Under the pieces are notes generated by a model. It was not told the DNA's origin, made no database searches, and was given only the letters and a program-made list of their open reading frames with translations. This document shows positions 24,839 to 34,190 of a stretch of DNA of 64,000 nucleotides, piece by piece. This stretch comes from Clostridiales bacterium NK3B98 (GTDB taxonomy: Bacteria > Bacillota > Clostridia > Oscillospirales > Oscillospiraceae): NCBI GenBank assembly GCA_000421005.1, contig ATWA01000001.1:62001-126000 (forward strand). The letters are read 5' to 3'. Within the stretch, counting starts at the first letter, position 1, and the number at the start of each line of letters is the position of its first letter. The position numbers and the translations under genes are program-made.

Positions 24839-25510
24839 ATGGAAGGCTTGCAATTGGATCGTTCCCAGATTCTGGGTTACAAGGAGCTGGATCAGGCAAG
24901 CTACAATCTTGCTGTGGGAGGACTGCTGCTGTACGGCGTTGTGGTCAATGCGCTGATTTGCTTTTTCGGACAAAATCTGATTTATTATCTCTCCGGGGGC
25001 ACCTTCACGGTGTTTCTGCTGATCTACTTTGGCTGTGCGCTGCTGTCAGTGGCGCTGAGCAATTCCCAAAGCGCAGCGGTGAACTTTGTGGGCTATAACC
25101 TGCTGGTGCTGCCCATTGGCATTCTGCTGGCGCTGACCGTGCCCGGCTTTTCCTTCCAGACCATCCAGTCCGCACTGGTGGGAACCGGGGTGTTTCTGGT
25201 GCTGATGACCGGGGCGGCCTATGTCAAGCCGGAGTTTTTCCTCTCCCTTGGCTCCACCCTGCGCACAGGGCTGATCGTCACCCTGATTGCGGAGATTGTG
25301 CTGGGCTTTCTGGGCTTGGCCGGGGGCTATCTGGACTATGCGGTGGTGGCCATCTTCTCCCTCTATCTGGGCTTTGACTGGGCAAGAGCCAACTCCTGCC
25401 CGCCCACCCTGCGAAATGCCATTCTCTCTGCCACCCAGATCTATCTGGATATTGTGAACATCTTCCTGCGGCTACTGATGATCTTCGGGCGAAACAGCAG
25501 AAGAAGATAA
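24839..25510 (+). CDS. Bax inhibitor-1 (BI-1/YccA/TMBIM) family membrane protein
   Basis: A 223-residue integral membrane protein with about seven hydrophobic helices and a basic C-terminus (FGRNSRRR). The region SLYLGFDWARAN and the end IYLDIVNIFLRLLMIFG match the conserved last helices of BI-1 proteins, which in some bacteria act as pH-sensitive calcium leak channels. The role in this organism is unknown. The gene is alone, with a promoter at 24747-24775 and a bidirectional terminator after it. Confidence 0.85.
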   Translation: MEGLQLDRSQILGYKELDQASYNLAVGGLLLYGVVVNALICFFGQNLIYYLSGGTFTVFLLIYFGCALLSVALSNSQSAAVNFVGYNLLVLPIGILLALTVPGFSFQTIQSALVGTGVFLVLMTGAAYVKPEFFLSLGSTLRTGLIVTLIAEIVLGFLGLAGGYLDYAVVAIFSLYLGFDWARANSCPPTLRNAILSATQIYLDIVNIFLRLLMIFGRNSRRR

Positions 25511-25532
25511 CAGAATAGGTGCCTCAGGTGCA

Positions 25533-25568
25533 GAAAAAGAACCGGAACGGGATGTTCCGGTTCTTTTT
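25533..25568. terminator. Bidirectional terminator between the BI-1 gene and rnc
   Basis: AAGAACCGGAAC and GTTCCGGTTCTT pair around GGGAT, with an A-run before and a T-run after, serving both convergent genes. Confidence 0.92.
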
Positions 25569-25577
25569 TGTCCAAAT

Positions 25578-26252
25578 CTATGCTTGCAGCTTACTCAGCG
25601 CCGCCTTTGCCGCCGCCTGTTCTGCGTCCTTCTTACTGCGCCCTTCTCCCTGACCGATGCAGGTGCCGTTGAGATGCACCTCCATCTGGAAGACCTTGGC
25701 GTGGTCAGGGCCGGACTGCCCTACCAGATGATAGGTGAGCACCTGACCGCTTTTCCGCTGAATCAGCTCCTGCAGAGAGGTTTTAAAGTCCCGGCCCACC
25801 TGATCCAGATGGGACAGGTCGGAGAGGATAAAGTGGTGGATGATTTTCCGCGCTTGAGCAATTCCGCCGTCCAGATAGACGGCGGCCAGCACGGCCTCCA
25901 CAGCGTCCGCCTGAATGGAGGGACGTTCTCTGCCGCCGCACATGGCCTCGCCTTTGCCCAGCTTCAGATAGTCGCCCAGCTTCCACGCCCTTGCCACCAG
26001 CACCAGATTGTCCTCACAGACCAGACTGGCCCGGATCCGGGTGAGGTCGCCTTCCGGCATCTTGTCAAAGCTGCGAAACAGGTAGTCCGCCACTACCATA
26101 CCCAGCACCGAGTCCCCCAGAAATTCCAGACGCTCGTTGCACTGGGCGTGCCCGGCGTGGTGCTCGTTGGCGTAGGAGCTGTGGGTGAGGGCGTTTTCCA
26201 GCAGGGCGGGATTCTGAAAGCGATAGCCCAGCGTCTCTTCTAAGGTGTTCAT
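25578..26252 (-). CDS. rnc: Ribonuclease III
   Basis: RNase III cuts double-stranded RNA, notably in rRNA maturation. The 224-residue enzyme has the signature NERLEFLGDSVLGMVV with catalytic acidic residues, and a C-terminal double-stranded RNA-binding domain (FKTSLQELIQRKSGQ through AAAKAALSKLQ). Its start codon overlaps the plsX stop by 4 bp. In other Firmicutes acpP lies between plsX/fab genes and rnc; here acpP is absent from this position. Confidence 0.97.
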   Translation of the reverse strand: MNTLEETLGYRFQNPALLENALTHSSYANEHHAGHAQCNERLEFLGDSVLGMVVADYLFRSFDKMPEGDLTRIRASLVCEDNLVLVARAWKLGDYLKLGKGEAMCGGRERPSIQADAVEAVLAAVYLDGGIAQARKIIHHFILSDLSHLDQVGRDFKTSLQELIQRKSGQVLTYHLVGQSGPDHAKVFQMEVHLNGTCIGQGEGRSKKDAEQAAAKAALSKLQA

Positions 26253-27286
26253 TGTGCGCTGCCTGCCTCCTCTGTCTGGTTGAGGGTGCTGACATCGGCG
26301 GCAATGGCGTCAATGATACCGGCGTTGGCAAAGTCAATGGCCTTCTCCACGGCGTGGAGCATGGCGTAGGCATCGGAGGAGCCGTGTGCCTTGAACACCG
26401 GCTTTTTCAGTCCCAGCAGAGCGGTGCCCCCGGTCTCCCGGCTGTCCAGCATCTTCTTGAAGCTGCCCATGTTGCCCTTGAGCAGCAGATAAGAGGCCTT
26501 TGTTTTCAGGTTGGTGGTGAACAGGCTTTTCAGGTTGTGGACGATGAATTTGGCGGTGCCCTCCATGGTCTTGAGCAGGATGTTCCCGGTAAAGCCATCG
26601 GCAACAATCACGTCCGGGGCGTTCTCGCTGGACAGCTCCACCGGCTCGGTGTTGCCCACGAAGTTCAGCTTGCCCGCCTCCCCTGCGGCGGTGAGCATCT
26701 GATGCACCTGCTTATACAGCTCGCTGCCCTTGCTGGGTTCTGCGCCGATGTTCACCAGACCCACCCGGGGGTTGCTGCGCCCCAGCGCCTTTTCTGCGTA
26801 GAAGGAGCCCATCAGTGCAAACTGGGTCATGTACTCGGCGGTACATTCGGCGTTGGCACCTGCGTCGATGAGCACGGCTCCCCCTGCCCCGGTGGGGACG
26901 ATGGGGGCAACCGCTGCCCGCTTCACTCCGGGAATCCGCTTTACCAGCAAGGTGGCGGCGGAGAGCAGAGCGCCGGTGGAGCCGGCGGAGATAAACACAT
27001 CTCCCTCCCCGGCGGAGAGCAGCTTGAGCCCCACCGTCATGGAGGAGTCCTTCTTCTTGCGCCATGCGGTGGCAGGGTCATCGCAGATTTCAATGACCTC
27101 AGTGGCGTTGACAATGGAAACGCCGGGAGGCAGGTCGATTTTTTCGCTGTTCAGGATGGAGCGGATTTTTTCCTCCTGCCCCACCAGCGTGATGTTGCAG
27201 CCAAATTCCTTCCGGGCAAGAATGGCACCCAGAACCGGCTCCCGGGGGGCGAGGTCGCCGCCCATTGCGTCGATAATAATGTTCAT
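26249..27286 (-). CDS. plsX: Phosphate acyltransferase PlsX
   Basis: PlsX converts acyl-ACP and phosphate to acyl-phosphate, the acyl donor for PlsY in phospholipid synthesis, at the inner face of the membrane. The 345-residue product begins MNIIIDAMGGDLAPREPVLG; DAMGGD is the family hallmark, and GATLLVKRIPGVKR-type sequence and GVKRAAVAPIVPTG follow. The ATG at 27286 has AAAGGAGGTC upstream and is preferred over a longer frame. It is translationally coupled to rnc. No FapR-type operator was seen upstream. Confidence 0.95.
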   Translation of the reverse strand: MNIIIDAMGGDLAPREPVLGAILARKEFGCNITLVGQEEKIRSILNSEKIDLPPGVSIVNATEVIEICDDPATAWRKKKDSSMTVGLKLLSAGEGDVFISAGSTGALLSAATLLVKRIPGVKRAAVAPIVPTGAGGAVLIDAGANAECTAEYMTQFALMGSFYAEKALGRSNPRVGLVNIGAEPSKGSELYKQVHQMLTAAGEAGKLNFVGNTEPVELSSENAPDVIVADGFTGNILLKTMEGTAKFIVHNLKSLFTTNLKTKASYLLLKGNMGSFKKMLDSRETGGTALLGLKKPVFKAHGSSDAYAMLHAVEKAIDFANAGIIDAIAADVSTLNQTEEAGSAQ

Positions 27287-27385
27287 ACAGTTGACCTCCT
27301 TTGAGTCAAAATCCTGTGAGGCAACCATAGCCCCCGGCCAGTGCTGACCGGGAGGTATCGTTGTCTTACGTTGATAAAATTGGCA

Positions 27386-27442
27386 GGGGCGCTGCTCGTA
27401 CGGGACGTCGAGCAAGGAGCCGCAAAGCGGCGGGAGTGCCCC
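27386..27442 (-). other. Three-way-junction-like structured spacer element
   Basis: In the 177-bp gap upstream of plsX, GGGGC (27386-27390) pairs with GCCCC (27438-27442). This encloses a hairpin with GCTCG/CGAGC plus ACG/CGT (27394-27413) and another with CCGC-AAA-GCGG (27420-27430). It has no T-tract and no coding signal. It may be an intergenic palindromic repeat or a leader structure for plsX. Confidence 0.4.
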
Positions 27443-27463
27443 GAAGAGGGTAGACATCCCGCC

Positions 27464-28768
27464 TTACAGCACCAGCGTCTCCAGCGCCTTCAGGCTCCGC
27501 TCTGCCAGAGCGGCGTTTTTGTTCCGCTTGCCCTTGACCCGGTAGCCCAGCGGCGGGATAATGCCGAAGTTTACATTCATGGGCTGGAAATCGGTGACGG
27601 AGGGGTCGCTGACGTAGCAGGCCAATGCCCCCAGCGCCGTCTCCCGGGGAAAGTCGATGGGGGGCAGTCCCAGCACACGGCGAGCCAGCTCGGCACCTGC
27701 CACCAGACCGGAGGCGGCGGACTCCACATAGCCCTCCACCCCGGTAATCTGCCCGGCAAAGGTGAGCCGGGGCTGAGATGCCACCTGATAGTACCGATTC
27801 AGCAGCCGGGGAGAATCCAGATAGGTGTTGCGGTGCATCACCCCGTAGCGGAGAAACTCTGCCTGCTCCAGTCCGGGTATCATGGAGAACACCCGGCGCT
27901 GCTCCGGCCATGAAAGATGGGTCTGGAAGCCCACCATATTGTATACGCTGCCCTGGGCGTTGTCCTTGCGAAGCTGCACCACGGCGGCGTATTTCCGGTC
28001 AGGATACCGGGGGTCGGTGAGTCCTACCGGCTTCAAGGGGCCATAGCAAAGGGTGTCGTGTCCCCGGCGAGCCATGACCTCCACCGGCATACAGCCCTCA
28101 AACACGCTGCTGTCCTCAAAGCCGTGGAGCTGCGCCTCCTTGGCGTGGCAAAGCTCGTTCCAAAAGGCGTCGTATTCCTCCCCGGTCATGGGGCAGTTGA
28201 TATAATCCGCCGTGCCCTTGTCGTACCGGGAGCCAAACCACGCCTTTTCCATGTCAATGCTCTCAAAGCTGACCAGCGGGGCAACTGCGTCGAAGAAGTG
28301 GAGGTTGTTCTGACCGGGGAACTTTGCCCGGATGTCGTCGGCCAGCGGGTCGGAGGTGAGAGGACCGGAGGCGATGACCACCTGCCCCTCATCCGGAATG
28401 GCGGTAACTTCCTCCTCAACCACGTCAATGAGCGGATGGGAGCGGATGACCTGGGTGACTGCATTGGCAAAGCCGTGGCGGTCTACCGCCAGCGCTCCCC
28501 CGGCGGGCACCTGATGCGCATCGGCGCAGCGGAGAATCAGGGAGTCACACCGGCGCATTTCCTCCTTCAACAGACCCACGGCGTTTTCCACGTTGTTGGC
28601 CCGCAGGGAGTTGGAGCAGACCAGCTCGGCAAAGGCGTCGCTCTGGTGGGCGGGGGTGCGCTTGTGGGGCTTCATTTCATAGAGGGTGACGGGAATATTC
28701 CGTTTTGCCAGCTGCCAGGCGGCTTCACACCCGGCCAGCCCTGCGCCGATGACTTTTACTGCTTCCAT
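27464..28768 (-). CDS. trmFO: tRNA (uracil-54-C5)-methyltransferase TrmFO
   Basis: TrmFO makes ribothymidine at position 54 of tRNA using methylenetetrahydrofolate and FAD. The 434-residue protein starts [20 protein letters not shown], an FAD-binding GxGxxG motif, and carries the family-specific [47 protein letters not shown] and [14 protein letters not shown] blocks. It lies downstream of topA and a small membrane protein gene, and the topA-trmFO linkage is frequent in Firmicutes. Confidence 0.97.
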   Translation of the reverse strand: MEAVKVIGAGLAGCEAAWQLAKRNIPVTLYEMKPHKRTPAHQSDAFAELVCSNSLRANNVENAVGLLKEEMRRCDSLILRCADAHQVPAGGALAVDRHGFANAVTQVIRSHPLIDVVEEEVTAIPDEGQVVIASGPLTSDPLADDIRAKFPGQNNLHFFDAVAPLVSFESIDMEKAWFGSRYDKGTADYINCPMTGEEYDAFWNELCHAKEAQLHGFEDSSVFEGCMPVEVMARRGHDTLCYGPLKPVGLTDPRYPDRKYAAVVQLRKDNAQGSVYNMVGFQTHLSWPEQRRVFSMIPGLEQAEFLRYGVMHRNTYLDSPRLLNRYYQVASQPRLTFAGQITGVEGYVESAASGLVAGAELARRVLGLPPIDFPRETALGALACYVSDPSVTDFQPMNVNFGIIPPLGYRVKGKRNKNAALAERSLKALETLVL

Positions 28769-28779
28769 GCTCTGCTTCC

Positions 28780-29016
28780 TTATTTCTGCTTGATATTCAT
28801 GCCGATGACCATGCCCAGCAGCATTCCGAGGGAAATGCCGATGGAGAGATCAATCCAATCTGCCATTAGGCTGACGACGATGCCCGCACTCATGCCCCAA
28901 ATCATGCCCAGGGACATATAGTTGTCGTCCTCTTCTTCCTCTTTGCTCTCGTCCTCCTCCGGGAAAAGGGGAGGAAGAGGTTCTTTTTTGGATCGCTTTT
29001 TCCAAAACTTCATCAT
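28780..29016 (-). CDS. Small membrane protein with acidic N-terminus, unknown function
   Basis: A 78-residue protein: a basic start ([16 protein letters not shown]), an acidic run ([12 protein letters not shown]) and two hydrophobic, glycine/methionine-rich helices ([16 protein letters not shown] and [16 protein letters not shown]) with small-residue spacing suited to helix packing. The start codon overlaps the topA stop as ATGATGA, so it is coupled to topA. I do not recognise a characterised family. Position in the topA-trmFO operon suggests constitutive expression. Confidence 0.7.
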   Translation of the reverse strand: MMKFWKKRSKKEPLPPLFPEEDESKEEEEDDNYMSLGMIWGMSAGIVVSLMADWIDLSIGISLGMLLGMVIGMNIKQK

Positions 29017-31409
29017 TCGTCAGCCTTCTTTGCGGCTTCCCGGCGCAGACGTGCCTTTTCCCGGCCTGCGGCGAGGGCGGCTTTCTGCTTTTCGCTCAAC
29101 TCCCGCTTGGGCTTTTCCGCAGCGGTTTTCTTTCCCGCTTTGGCAGTCGTCTTTTTGGCGGCTGTCTTTTTTGCTGCTGTTTTGGCGGTTTTTGCGGACT
29201 TTTTCACCGCCTTGGAGGTGGTCTTTTCCGTGGCAGTCTCGGCGGCTGCGTCCTTGGGAGCCTCTCCCTCGGCGGTTTCCTTTCGCTTCCGGTAGCCCCG
29301 CTGGTCTTCCGGGAGGAAGTTGGGGCAGTTCTCGTTGATGCAGAAGGGCTTTTTGAACCCTCTGCCGGAGAGCTTGAACAGGGTCTTGCCGCACACCGGG
29401 CAGTTTTCCTTCACCGGAACATCCCAGGTCATAAAGTCGCAGGGGTCGCCCTTGACCACCTTGTTGCGCTCGCAGCCGTAATAGGTGTACCCGTTGCGGC
29501 TGGTCTTTTTCAGAATGCGGCTGCCGCACTTGGGGCATTTGCCGGGCATCTCGATGACCAGCGGCTTGGTGAAGGTGCATTCGGGATAGCCGGGACAGGC
29601 CAAAAACCGCCCGAACCGCCCGGATTTAATCACCATTTTCCGCCCGCACAGGTCGCAGACCTCGTCGCTTTCCTCAGCGGGGATTTTGATGCGCTCCCCG
29701 TCCAGCGCCTTTTCCGCCTCGTCCAGCTCGGTGTGGAAGCCGTTGTAGAACCGGGAGAGCACCTGCTTCCAGTTCTCCTTGCCTGCCTCCACGTCGTCCA
29801 GCTCGGTCTCCATTTTGGCGGTGAAGTCCGGGTCAACGATGTCGGTGAAACGGTCCATCATCAGACCGTTGACCACCTCCCCCAAAGGGGTGGGGCGCAG
29901 GGCTTTGCCCTCCTTCACCACATATTCCCGGTCCAGAATGGTGGACACGGTGGGGGCGAAGGTGGAGGGCCGGCCAATGCCCTTTTCCTCCAGCAGCTTG
30001 ATGAGGCTGGCTTCGGTGAACCGGGGTGGGGGCTGGGTGAAGTGCTGGGCGGGGTCGGCCTTGTCCAGCTTTACCTGCTCCTGCTCCTGTAAATCAGGCA
30101 GGGGCGAGCCCATGGCTTCCTCCCCCTCGTCCCTGCCCTCCACATAGACGGCGGTAAAGCCGGAGAATTTCAGACTCTGGTGGGAGGCACGGAAGAGATG
30201 GGTGCCGCTGGTCACGTCGATGGAAACCGTGTCAAACACGGCGTTGGACATCTGGCAGGCCAGAAAGCGGCTCCAAATCAGCCGGTACAGCTTGAGCTGT
30301 TCCGGGGTAAGGCTGCCCCGGACTGCCTCCGGGGTGAGGGAGACGTTGGTGGGACGGATGGCCTCGTGGGCGTCCTGAGCGTTGGAGCGGGCCTTATAGA
30401 CCCGGGGCTTGTCCGGCACATAGTCCGAGCCATACCGGGCGGCAAGGAACTGCCGGGCATCTGCCACCGCCTCGTCGGACAGGCGGAGAGAGTCGGTTCT
30501 CATATAGGTGATAAGACCAACCGTGCCCTCGCCGTCAATATCCACGCCTTCGTACAGGGACTGGGCCACCGACATGGTGCGCCGGGGGGTCATGTTCAGC
30601 TTGCGGCTGGCCTCCTGCTGTAAGGTGGAGGTGGTAAAGGGAGGGGCGGGCTGGCGCAGCTTGTCCTTGCGGGTGATGCCGGTGACCACAAAGGGGTCAC
30701 GCTGAATGTCGGCAAGAATGGCGTCCACCTGCTCCCGGCTGTTCAGCTCCTGCTTTTTTTTGCCCTCCCCGTGGTAGTGGGCGGTAAAGCTGCCCAGATG
30801 GGGGGCGATGCGGCTGAGGGCCACATCAATGCTCCAATACTCCTGAGGCACAAAGGCACGGATCTCATTCTCCCGGTCCACCACCAGACGGGTGGCCACG
30901 CTCTGCACCCGTCCTGCGGAAAGACCTCTGCGAATCTTCCGCCACAGCAGGGGAGAGAGCTGGTAGCCCACAATCCGGTCCAGAATCCGCCGGGCCTGCT
31001 GGGCGTCCACCAAATCCTGATCGATGGCTCTGGGGTGCTGAATGGCATCCTGCACCACCTTTTTGGTGATCTCGTTAAAGGTGACCCGGTAGGTCTTGTC
31101 GTCCGGAATGCCCAACAGGGCTTTCAGGTGCCAGGAAATGGCCTCTCCTTCCCGGTCCGGGTCGGTTGCCAGATAGACCTTGCCGCTTTTCTTGGCGGCA
31201 CGGGTCAGATCGGAGATGGTCTCTTCCTTGCCCTTGATGGGCTGATAGTCCGGGGTGAAGTTGGCGTCAATGTCCACCCCCAGCTTGCTCTTGGGCAGGT
31301 CCCGGATGTGTCCCATGCTGGCCTTCACCTGATAGCCGGGGCCCAGATATTTTCCTATGGTTTTGGCCTTTGCGGGTGACTCCACAATGACCAGATCGGT
31401 TTTTGCCAT
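29013..31409 (-). CDS. topA: DNA topoisomerase I (type IA)
   Basis: Relaxes negative supercoils by single-strand passage. The 798-residue protein begins MAKTDLVIVESPAKAKTIGKYL (Toprim domain, with ATDPDREGEAISWHL). The active-site tyrosine is in GLITYMRTDSLRLS. The C-terminal part has topoisomerase zinc fingers (CDLCGRKMVIKSGRFGRFLACPGYPEC, CPKCGSRI, CPVCGKTLFKL; listed as short motifs) and ends in a lysine/alanine-rich tail of about 90 residues. The tail is a long low-complexity extension, probably DNA-binding. Confidence 0.97.
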   Translation of the reverse strand: MAKTDLVIVESPAKAKTIGKYLGPGYQVKASMGHIRDLPKSKLGVDIDANFTPDYQPIKGKEETISDLTRAAKKSGKVYLATDPDREGEAISWHLKALLGIPDDKTYRVTFNEITKKVVQDAIQHPRAIDQDLVDAQQARRILDRIVGYQLSPLLWRKIRRGLSAGRVQSVATRLVVDRENEIRAFVPQEYWSIDVALSRIAPHLGSFTAHYHGEGKKKQELNSREQVDAILADIQRDPFVVTGITRKDKLRQPAPPFTTSTLQQEASRKLNMTPRRTMSVAQSLYEGVDIDGEGTVGLITYMRTDSLRLSDEAVADARQFLAARYGSDYVPDKPRVYKARSNAQDAHEAIRPTNVSLTPEAVRGSLTPEQLKLYRLIWSRFLACQMSNAVFDTVSIDVTSGTHLFRASHQSLKFSGFTAVYVEGRDEGEEAMGSPLPDLQEQEQVKLDKADPAQHFTQPPPRFTEASLIKLLEEKGIGRPSTFAPTVSTILDREYVVKEGKALRPTPLGEVVNGLMMDRFTDIVDPDFTAKMETELDDVEAGKENWKQVLSRFYNGFHTELDEAEKALDGERIKIPAEESDEVCDLCGRKMVIKSGRFGRFLACPGYPECTFTKPLVIEMPGKCPKCGSRILKKTSRNGYTYYGCERNKVVKGDPCDFMTWDVPVKENCPVCGKTLFKLSGRGFKKPFCINENCPNFLPEDQRGYRKRKETAEGEAPKDAAAETATEKTTSKAVKKSAKTAKTAAKKTAAKKTTAKAGKKTAAEKPKRELSEKQKAALAAGREKARLRREAAKKADE

Positions 31410-31445
31410 TTCATTAGACTCCTTCTCTGGGAGTGGTAAGTGGTT

Positions 31446-32696
31446 TTAGCCCTGAGGACGCAGGCGGTATTTGCCGCCGGGACATTCCTCGATGACACCG
31501 CCTACGCAGAGCATCACCAGAGACGCGCTGGTGGTGGCGGCATTGAGACCGGTGGTGTGAATCAGCGACTCCGCAGTAGCGGGGCCGTCCTGCAATGCCT
31601 GAAGCAGCTTGCGCTCCTCCGGGCTCCAACGGTCATGGGCATCTGGTATTTCAATATAACCAGAGTTGGAAACGGTGTCAACCCCTTTTTCTTCCGCCTC
31701 CGGGGATTTCGCCTTGGGCTGAGCGGGAGAAGCGGAGGTGTTTTCCACCCGGCGGGGACGCTTAGGCTGGGGCGTATCAGGCTGGGGTGCAGGGGGCTGA
31801 GGGGCAGACTGCCGGGGGAGCAGATAAGGGTACTGAGAGAGAATATCCTCCGGCTCTACTGCGGGGTGGGCCAGCTTTGCCCGGAGCAGGTCGTTGGTGC
31901 CCCGGGACTGGGGCGAGCCCACGTTGCCGGGGATGGCAAACACGTCTCGACCCTGTTCGCTGGCCAGCTTGGCTACGCCTACCGCACCGCTGCGGGTGTC
32001 CCCCTCTACGCACAGCACCGCCACTGCCAGACCGGACAGAATGGCGTTTCGCCGCTGGAAACGGAATCCGTCGTGGGTGGTACCCGGCGGGCATTCGCTG
32101 AGCACGCAGCCCACGCTGGCAGCGTCCTCCAACAGGGCACGCCCTGCGTCGGTATCATAATAAGGTACGTCTACCCCTCCGGCCACCACCAGAGCCAGAG
32201 GCCCGCCTGCCCGCAGAGCGCCTTTGGCGGCGCTGGCATCGCAGCCGTTGACCACGCCGGTGGCCACCACTGCCCCGCCCCGGGTGAGCCCGTTGGCCAT
32301 GTGGGCAGCCAGCTTGATCCCGTAAGGGGTGGCTTTCCGGGTGCCCACTATGGCGACCACCGCCCGCTCGTCAAAGCGCAGCACCTTGCCCCGCAGGTAG
32401 AGCACCAGCGGCGGCACCTCGATGTTACGCAGCCGCTCCGGGTATTCGGTATCCTGAAAGGTGAGGATACGGATGTTTTGCCGTTCACACCGGGAGAGCA
32501 CCTGCTCGGCGGGGGCTTCCTCCTTGCGCAGCAGCAGGCGGCGGTGCTCCGGGGAGAGCCCCTCAATCCGCTGGTACTCCTCCGGGTCGGAGAAATAGGC
32601 CCGCTCCGGCGAGCCGAAATGCTGGTACACCTGCCATGCCTGCGCCGGGGGCAGCAGCTGGGTGAGCCAGAGCCAGAACTTAATGCCGGTCAACAT
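31446..32696 (-). CDS. dprA: DNA-processing protein DprA
   Basis: DprA binds incoming single-stranded DNA and loads RecA during natural transformation, and also occurs in non-competent species. The 416-residue protein has a Rossmann-like core (VVAIVGTRKATPYGIKLAA, FRFQRRNAILSGLA, VFAIPGNVGSPQSRGTN), a proline/lysine-rich linker, and a C-terminal winged-helix-like domain. The usual motif GID-AAH-GAL is altered to GCDASAAKGAL, with alanine where histidine is common. It lies upstream of topA, the normal dprA-topA pairing. Confidence 0.93.
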   Translation of the reverse strand: MLTGIKFWLWLTQLLPPAQAWQVYQHFGSPERAYFSDPEEYQRIEGLSPEHRRLLLRKEEAPAEQVLSRCERQNIRILTFQDTEYPERLRNIEVPPLVLYLRGKVLRFDERAVVAIVGTRKATPYGIKLAAHMANGLTRGGAVVATGVVNGCDASAAKGALRAGGPLALVVAGGVDVPYYDTDAGRALLEDAASVGCVLSECPPGTTHDGFRFQRRNAILSGLAVAVLCVEGDTRSGAVGVAKLASEQGRDVFAIPGNVGSPQSRGTNDLLRAKLAHPAVEPEDILSQYPYLLPRQSAPQPPAPQPDTPQPKRPRRVENTSASPAQPKAKSPEAEEKGVDTVSNSGYIEIPDAHDRWSPEERKLLQALQDGPATAESLIHTTGLNAATTSASLVMLCVGGVIEECPGGKYRLRPQG

Positions 32697-32714
32697 GATG
32701 AATCTACCTCCTTC

Positions 32715-33479
32715 TCAGCGGTACAGCTCCCACAGCACCACGGCGGCCGCTATGGCAGCATTCAGGGATTCGCATTGGGGCTGCATGGGGATTTTCCATG
32801 TCTGGGCGCACCGGGCGAGCAGGGTTTCGGACACCCCCTGTCCCTCGCTGCCAATGACCACGGCGGCGCTGCCCCCGGCGTATTCCCGCACGTCCACCGT
32901 GTCCTCCCGCAGGGCGGTGGCATAGAGGGAAATGCCGGAGCGACGGAGACAGGCGGTGAGTTCCTCCACCGCAGCCTCCCAAACCGGGAGACGGAAGGCA
33001 GCGCCCATAGAGGAACGCACCGTCTTGGGAGAGAAGGGGTCGGCGCAGTTTTGGGTGAGAATCAGCCCCTTTGCGCCGAAGGCGTCGGCGGTGCGCCAGA
33101 TGGTACCCACGTTGCCCGGGTCCTGCACCCCGTCCAGCACCAGATACCGCCCGGGAGGGAGGGTTTCCGGGAGAGCGGTGTCCGGCAGGGAGGCCAGAAA
33201 CAGCACCCCCTGAGGGGTTTTCGCCGGGGAAAGGGACTCCATCAGGGACTGAGGGACCTCCACCGCCCGCACGCCCTCCGGCACCGGGACGGTGAGCCTG
33301 CCCGGGGTGGTCACTACGGTGGTCAGCCCCGCCTGCCAGCGTACCGCTTCCTCATAGAGCTTCACCCCGTCGCCCAGATATTCCCCACTGCTGCGGCGGT
33401 AGGCACGGTCTTTTTCCAGCTTGCGAATATGAGACACCAGCGGATTTGCCCGGCTGGTGATTCGTTCTATGGGAGACAC
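32715..33479 (-). CDS. SpoU/TrmH family RNA 2'-O-methyltransferase
   Basis: A 254-residue SPOUT-class enzyme that methylates a ribose in rRNA or tRNA with S-adenosylmethionine. The N-terminal substrate-binding domain (RITSRANPLVSHIRKLEKDR) precedes the trefoil-knot domain with LVLDGVQDPGNVGTIWRTADAFG, VVIGSEGQGVS and IPMQPQCESLNAAIAAAVVLWE. The GTG start at 33479 has GGGAGGTG upstream. The target nucleotide is not predictable. It heads a minus-strand unit with dprA and topA, and its promoter overlaps the boundary of the phage-like cluster. Confidence 0.9.
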   Translation of the reverse strand: MSPIERITSRANPLVSHIRKLEKDRAYRRSSGEYLGDGVKLYEEAVRWQAGLTTVVTTPGRLTVPVPEGVRAVEVPQSLMESLSPAKTPQGVLFLASLPDTALPETLPPGRYLVLDGVQDPGNVGTIWRTADAFGAKGLILTQNCADPFSPKTVRSSMGAAFRLPVWEAAVEELTACLRRSGISLYATALREDTVDVREYAGGSAAVVIGSEGQGVSETLLARCAQTWKIPMQPQCESLNAAIAAAVVLWELYR

Positions 33480-33497
33480 ATTTATCACCTCCCACTC

Positions 33498-33526
33498 AGT
33501 ATAGCATAGCGGCAGAGGTTTGTCAT
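33498..33526 (-). promoter_or_regulatory. Promoter of the methyltransferase-dprA-topA unit
   Basis: On the minus strand ATGACA (33526-33521), 17 bp, TATACT (33503-33498). Confidence 0.75.
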
Positions 33527-33586
33527 GACCTTTTGACAATGACACATTTTTGCGCAAATATGCAAATATAAACAAATTCGAGGGAG

Positions 33587-33643
33587 AAAACCGGACGAAA
33601 ATCCGGTTTTTGCATTTTTGGGGAAAGGGAGAAGCTCTATACT
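33587..33643 (+). promoter_or_regulatory. Terminator hairpin and -10 box at the left end of the phage-like cluster
   Basis: AAAACCGGA (33587-33595) pairs with TCCGGTTTT (33602-33610) and is followed by a T, so it can stop transcription; no plus-strand gene precedes it. TATACT at 33638-33643 is a plausible -10 for the terminase operon, with only a weak -35. The hairpin resembles the terminator at the right end of the cluster (42834-42865). Confidence 0.55.
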
Positions 33644-33671
33644 GCTGTCAAAAGGAAGGGGGGAACAGCAT

Positions 33672-34190
33672 TTGAACAGAGCGGAACTGTGGCAGCGACC
33701 GGAGGAGCTGACGCTGCTGCGGGGCTGGACACGGGACGGGGTGAGCCTGCGGGAGATTGCCCGCCGCATGGACATCAGACCCCTGACCCTGCGCCTGTGG
33801 CGCAGAAAATATCCCGCCATTGACGAGGCACTGCGGCAGAGCGGCGAGCTCACCGACTACCGGGTGGAGGATGCCCTGCTGAAGGCGGCCATGGGCTACC
33901 GCTACACCGAGGAAAAGCGGGAGCAGACGGACAAGGGGGATAAGCTGGTGAGTACGGAAAAAGAGGTCAGCCCCAGCGTCACCGCCATCAGTCTGTGGCT
34001 GAAACGGCGCAGACCGGAAATCTGGGACGAGGAGCATCCCCCCGGAGAGGAAAAGGCGGAAAACAACCTGTTTCAGGCGCTGGGAGACTGGCAGGAGGAG
34101 GTGACGGACAGGGATGCAATACCAGAGCTTTTCGCCCCGGCAAAGGCTGACGGTGACATGGTGGAAGCAGGAGCGCCACAGCAGCCGTGA
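33672..34190 (+). CDS. Phage terminase small subunit
   Basis: A 172-residue DNA-recognition subunit of the packaging motor. The N-terminal helix-turn-helix (LREIARRMDIRPLTLRLWRRKY) is of the terminase-small-subunit type, and the region EVSPSVTAISLWLKRRRPEIWDE is typical of these proteins (the AISFWLKN-like stretch). I chose TTG at 33672 because AAGGAAGGGGGG precedes it and no ATG fits. The 3' end overlaps the large terminase by 77 bp. Confidence 0.8.
   Translation: MNRAELWQRPEELTLLRGWTRDGVSLREIARRMDIRPLTLRLWRRKYPAIDEALRQSGELTDYRVEDALLKAAMGYRYTEEKREQTDKGDKLVSTEKEVSPSVTAISLWLKRRRPEIWDEEHPPGEEKAENNLFQALGDWQEEVTDRDAIPELFAPAKADGDMVEAGAPQQP

Noticed and set aside
27287-27380. Possible FapR operator before plsX
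   Set aside because: No TTAGTACCTRRTACTAA-like sequence could be found.
31440-33509. A 689-codon plus-strand frame opposite dprA and the methyltransferase
   Set aside because: Shadow of two recognisable minus-strand genes; product has no recognisable fold.
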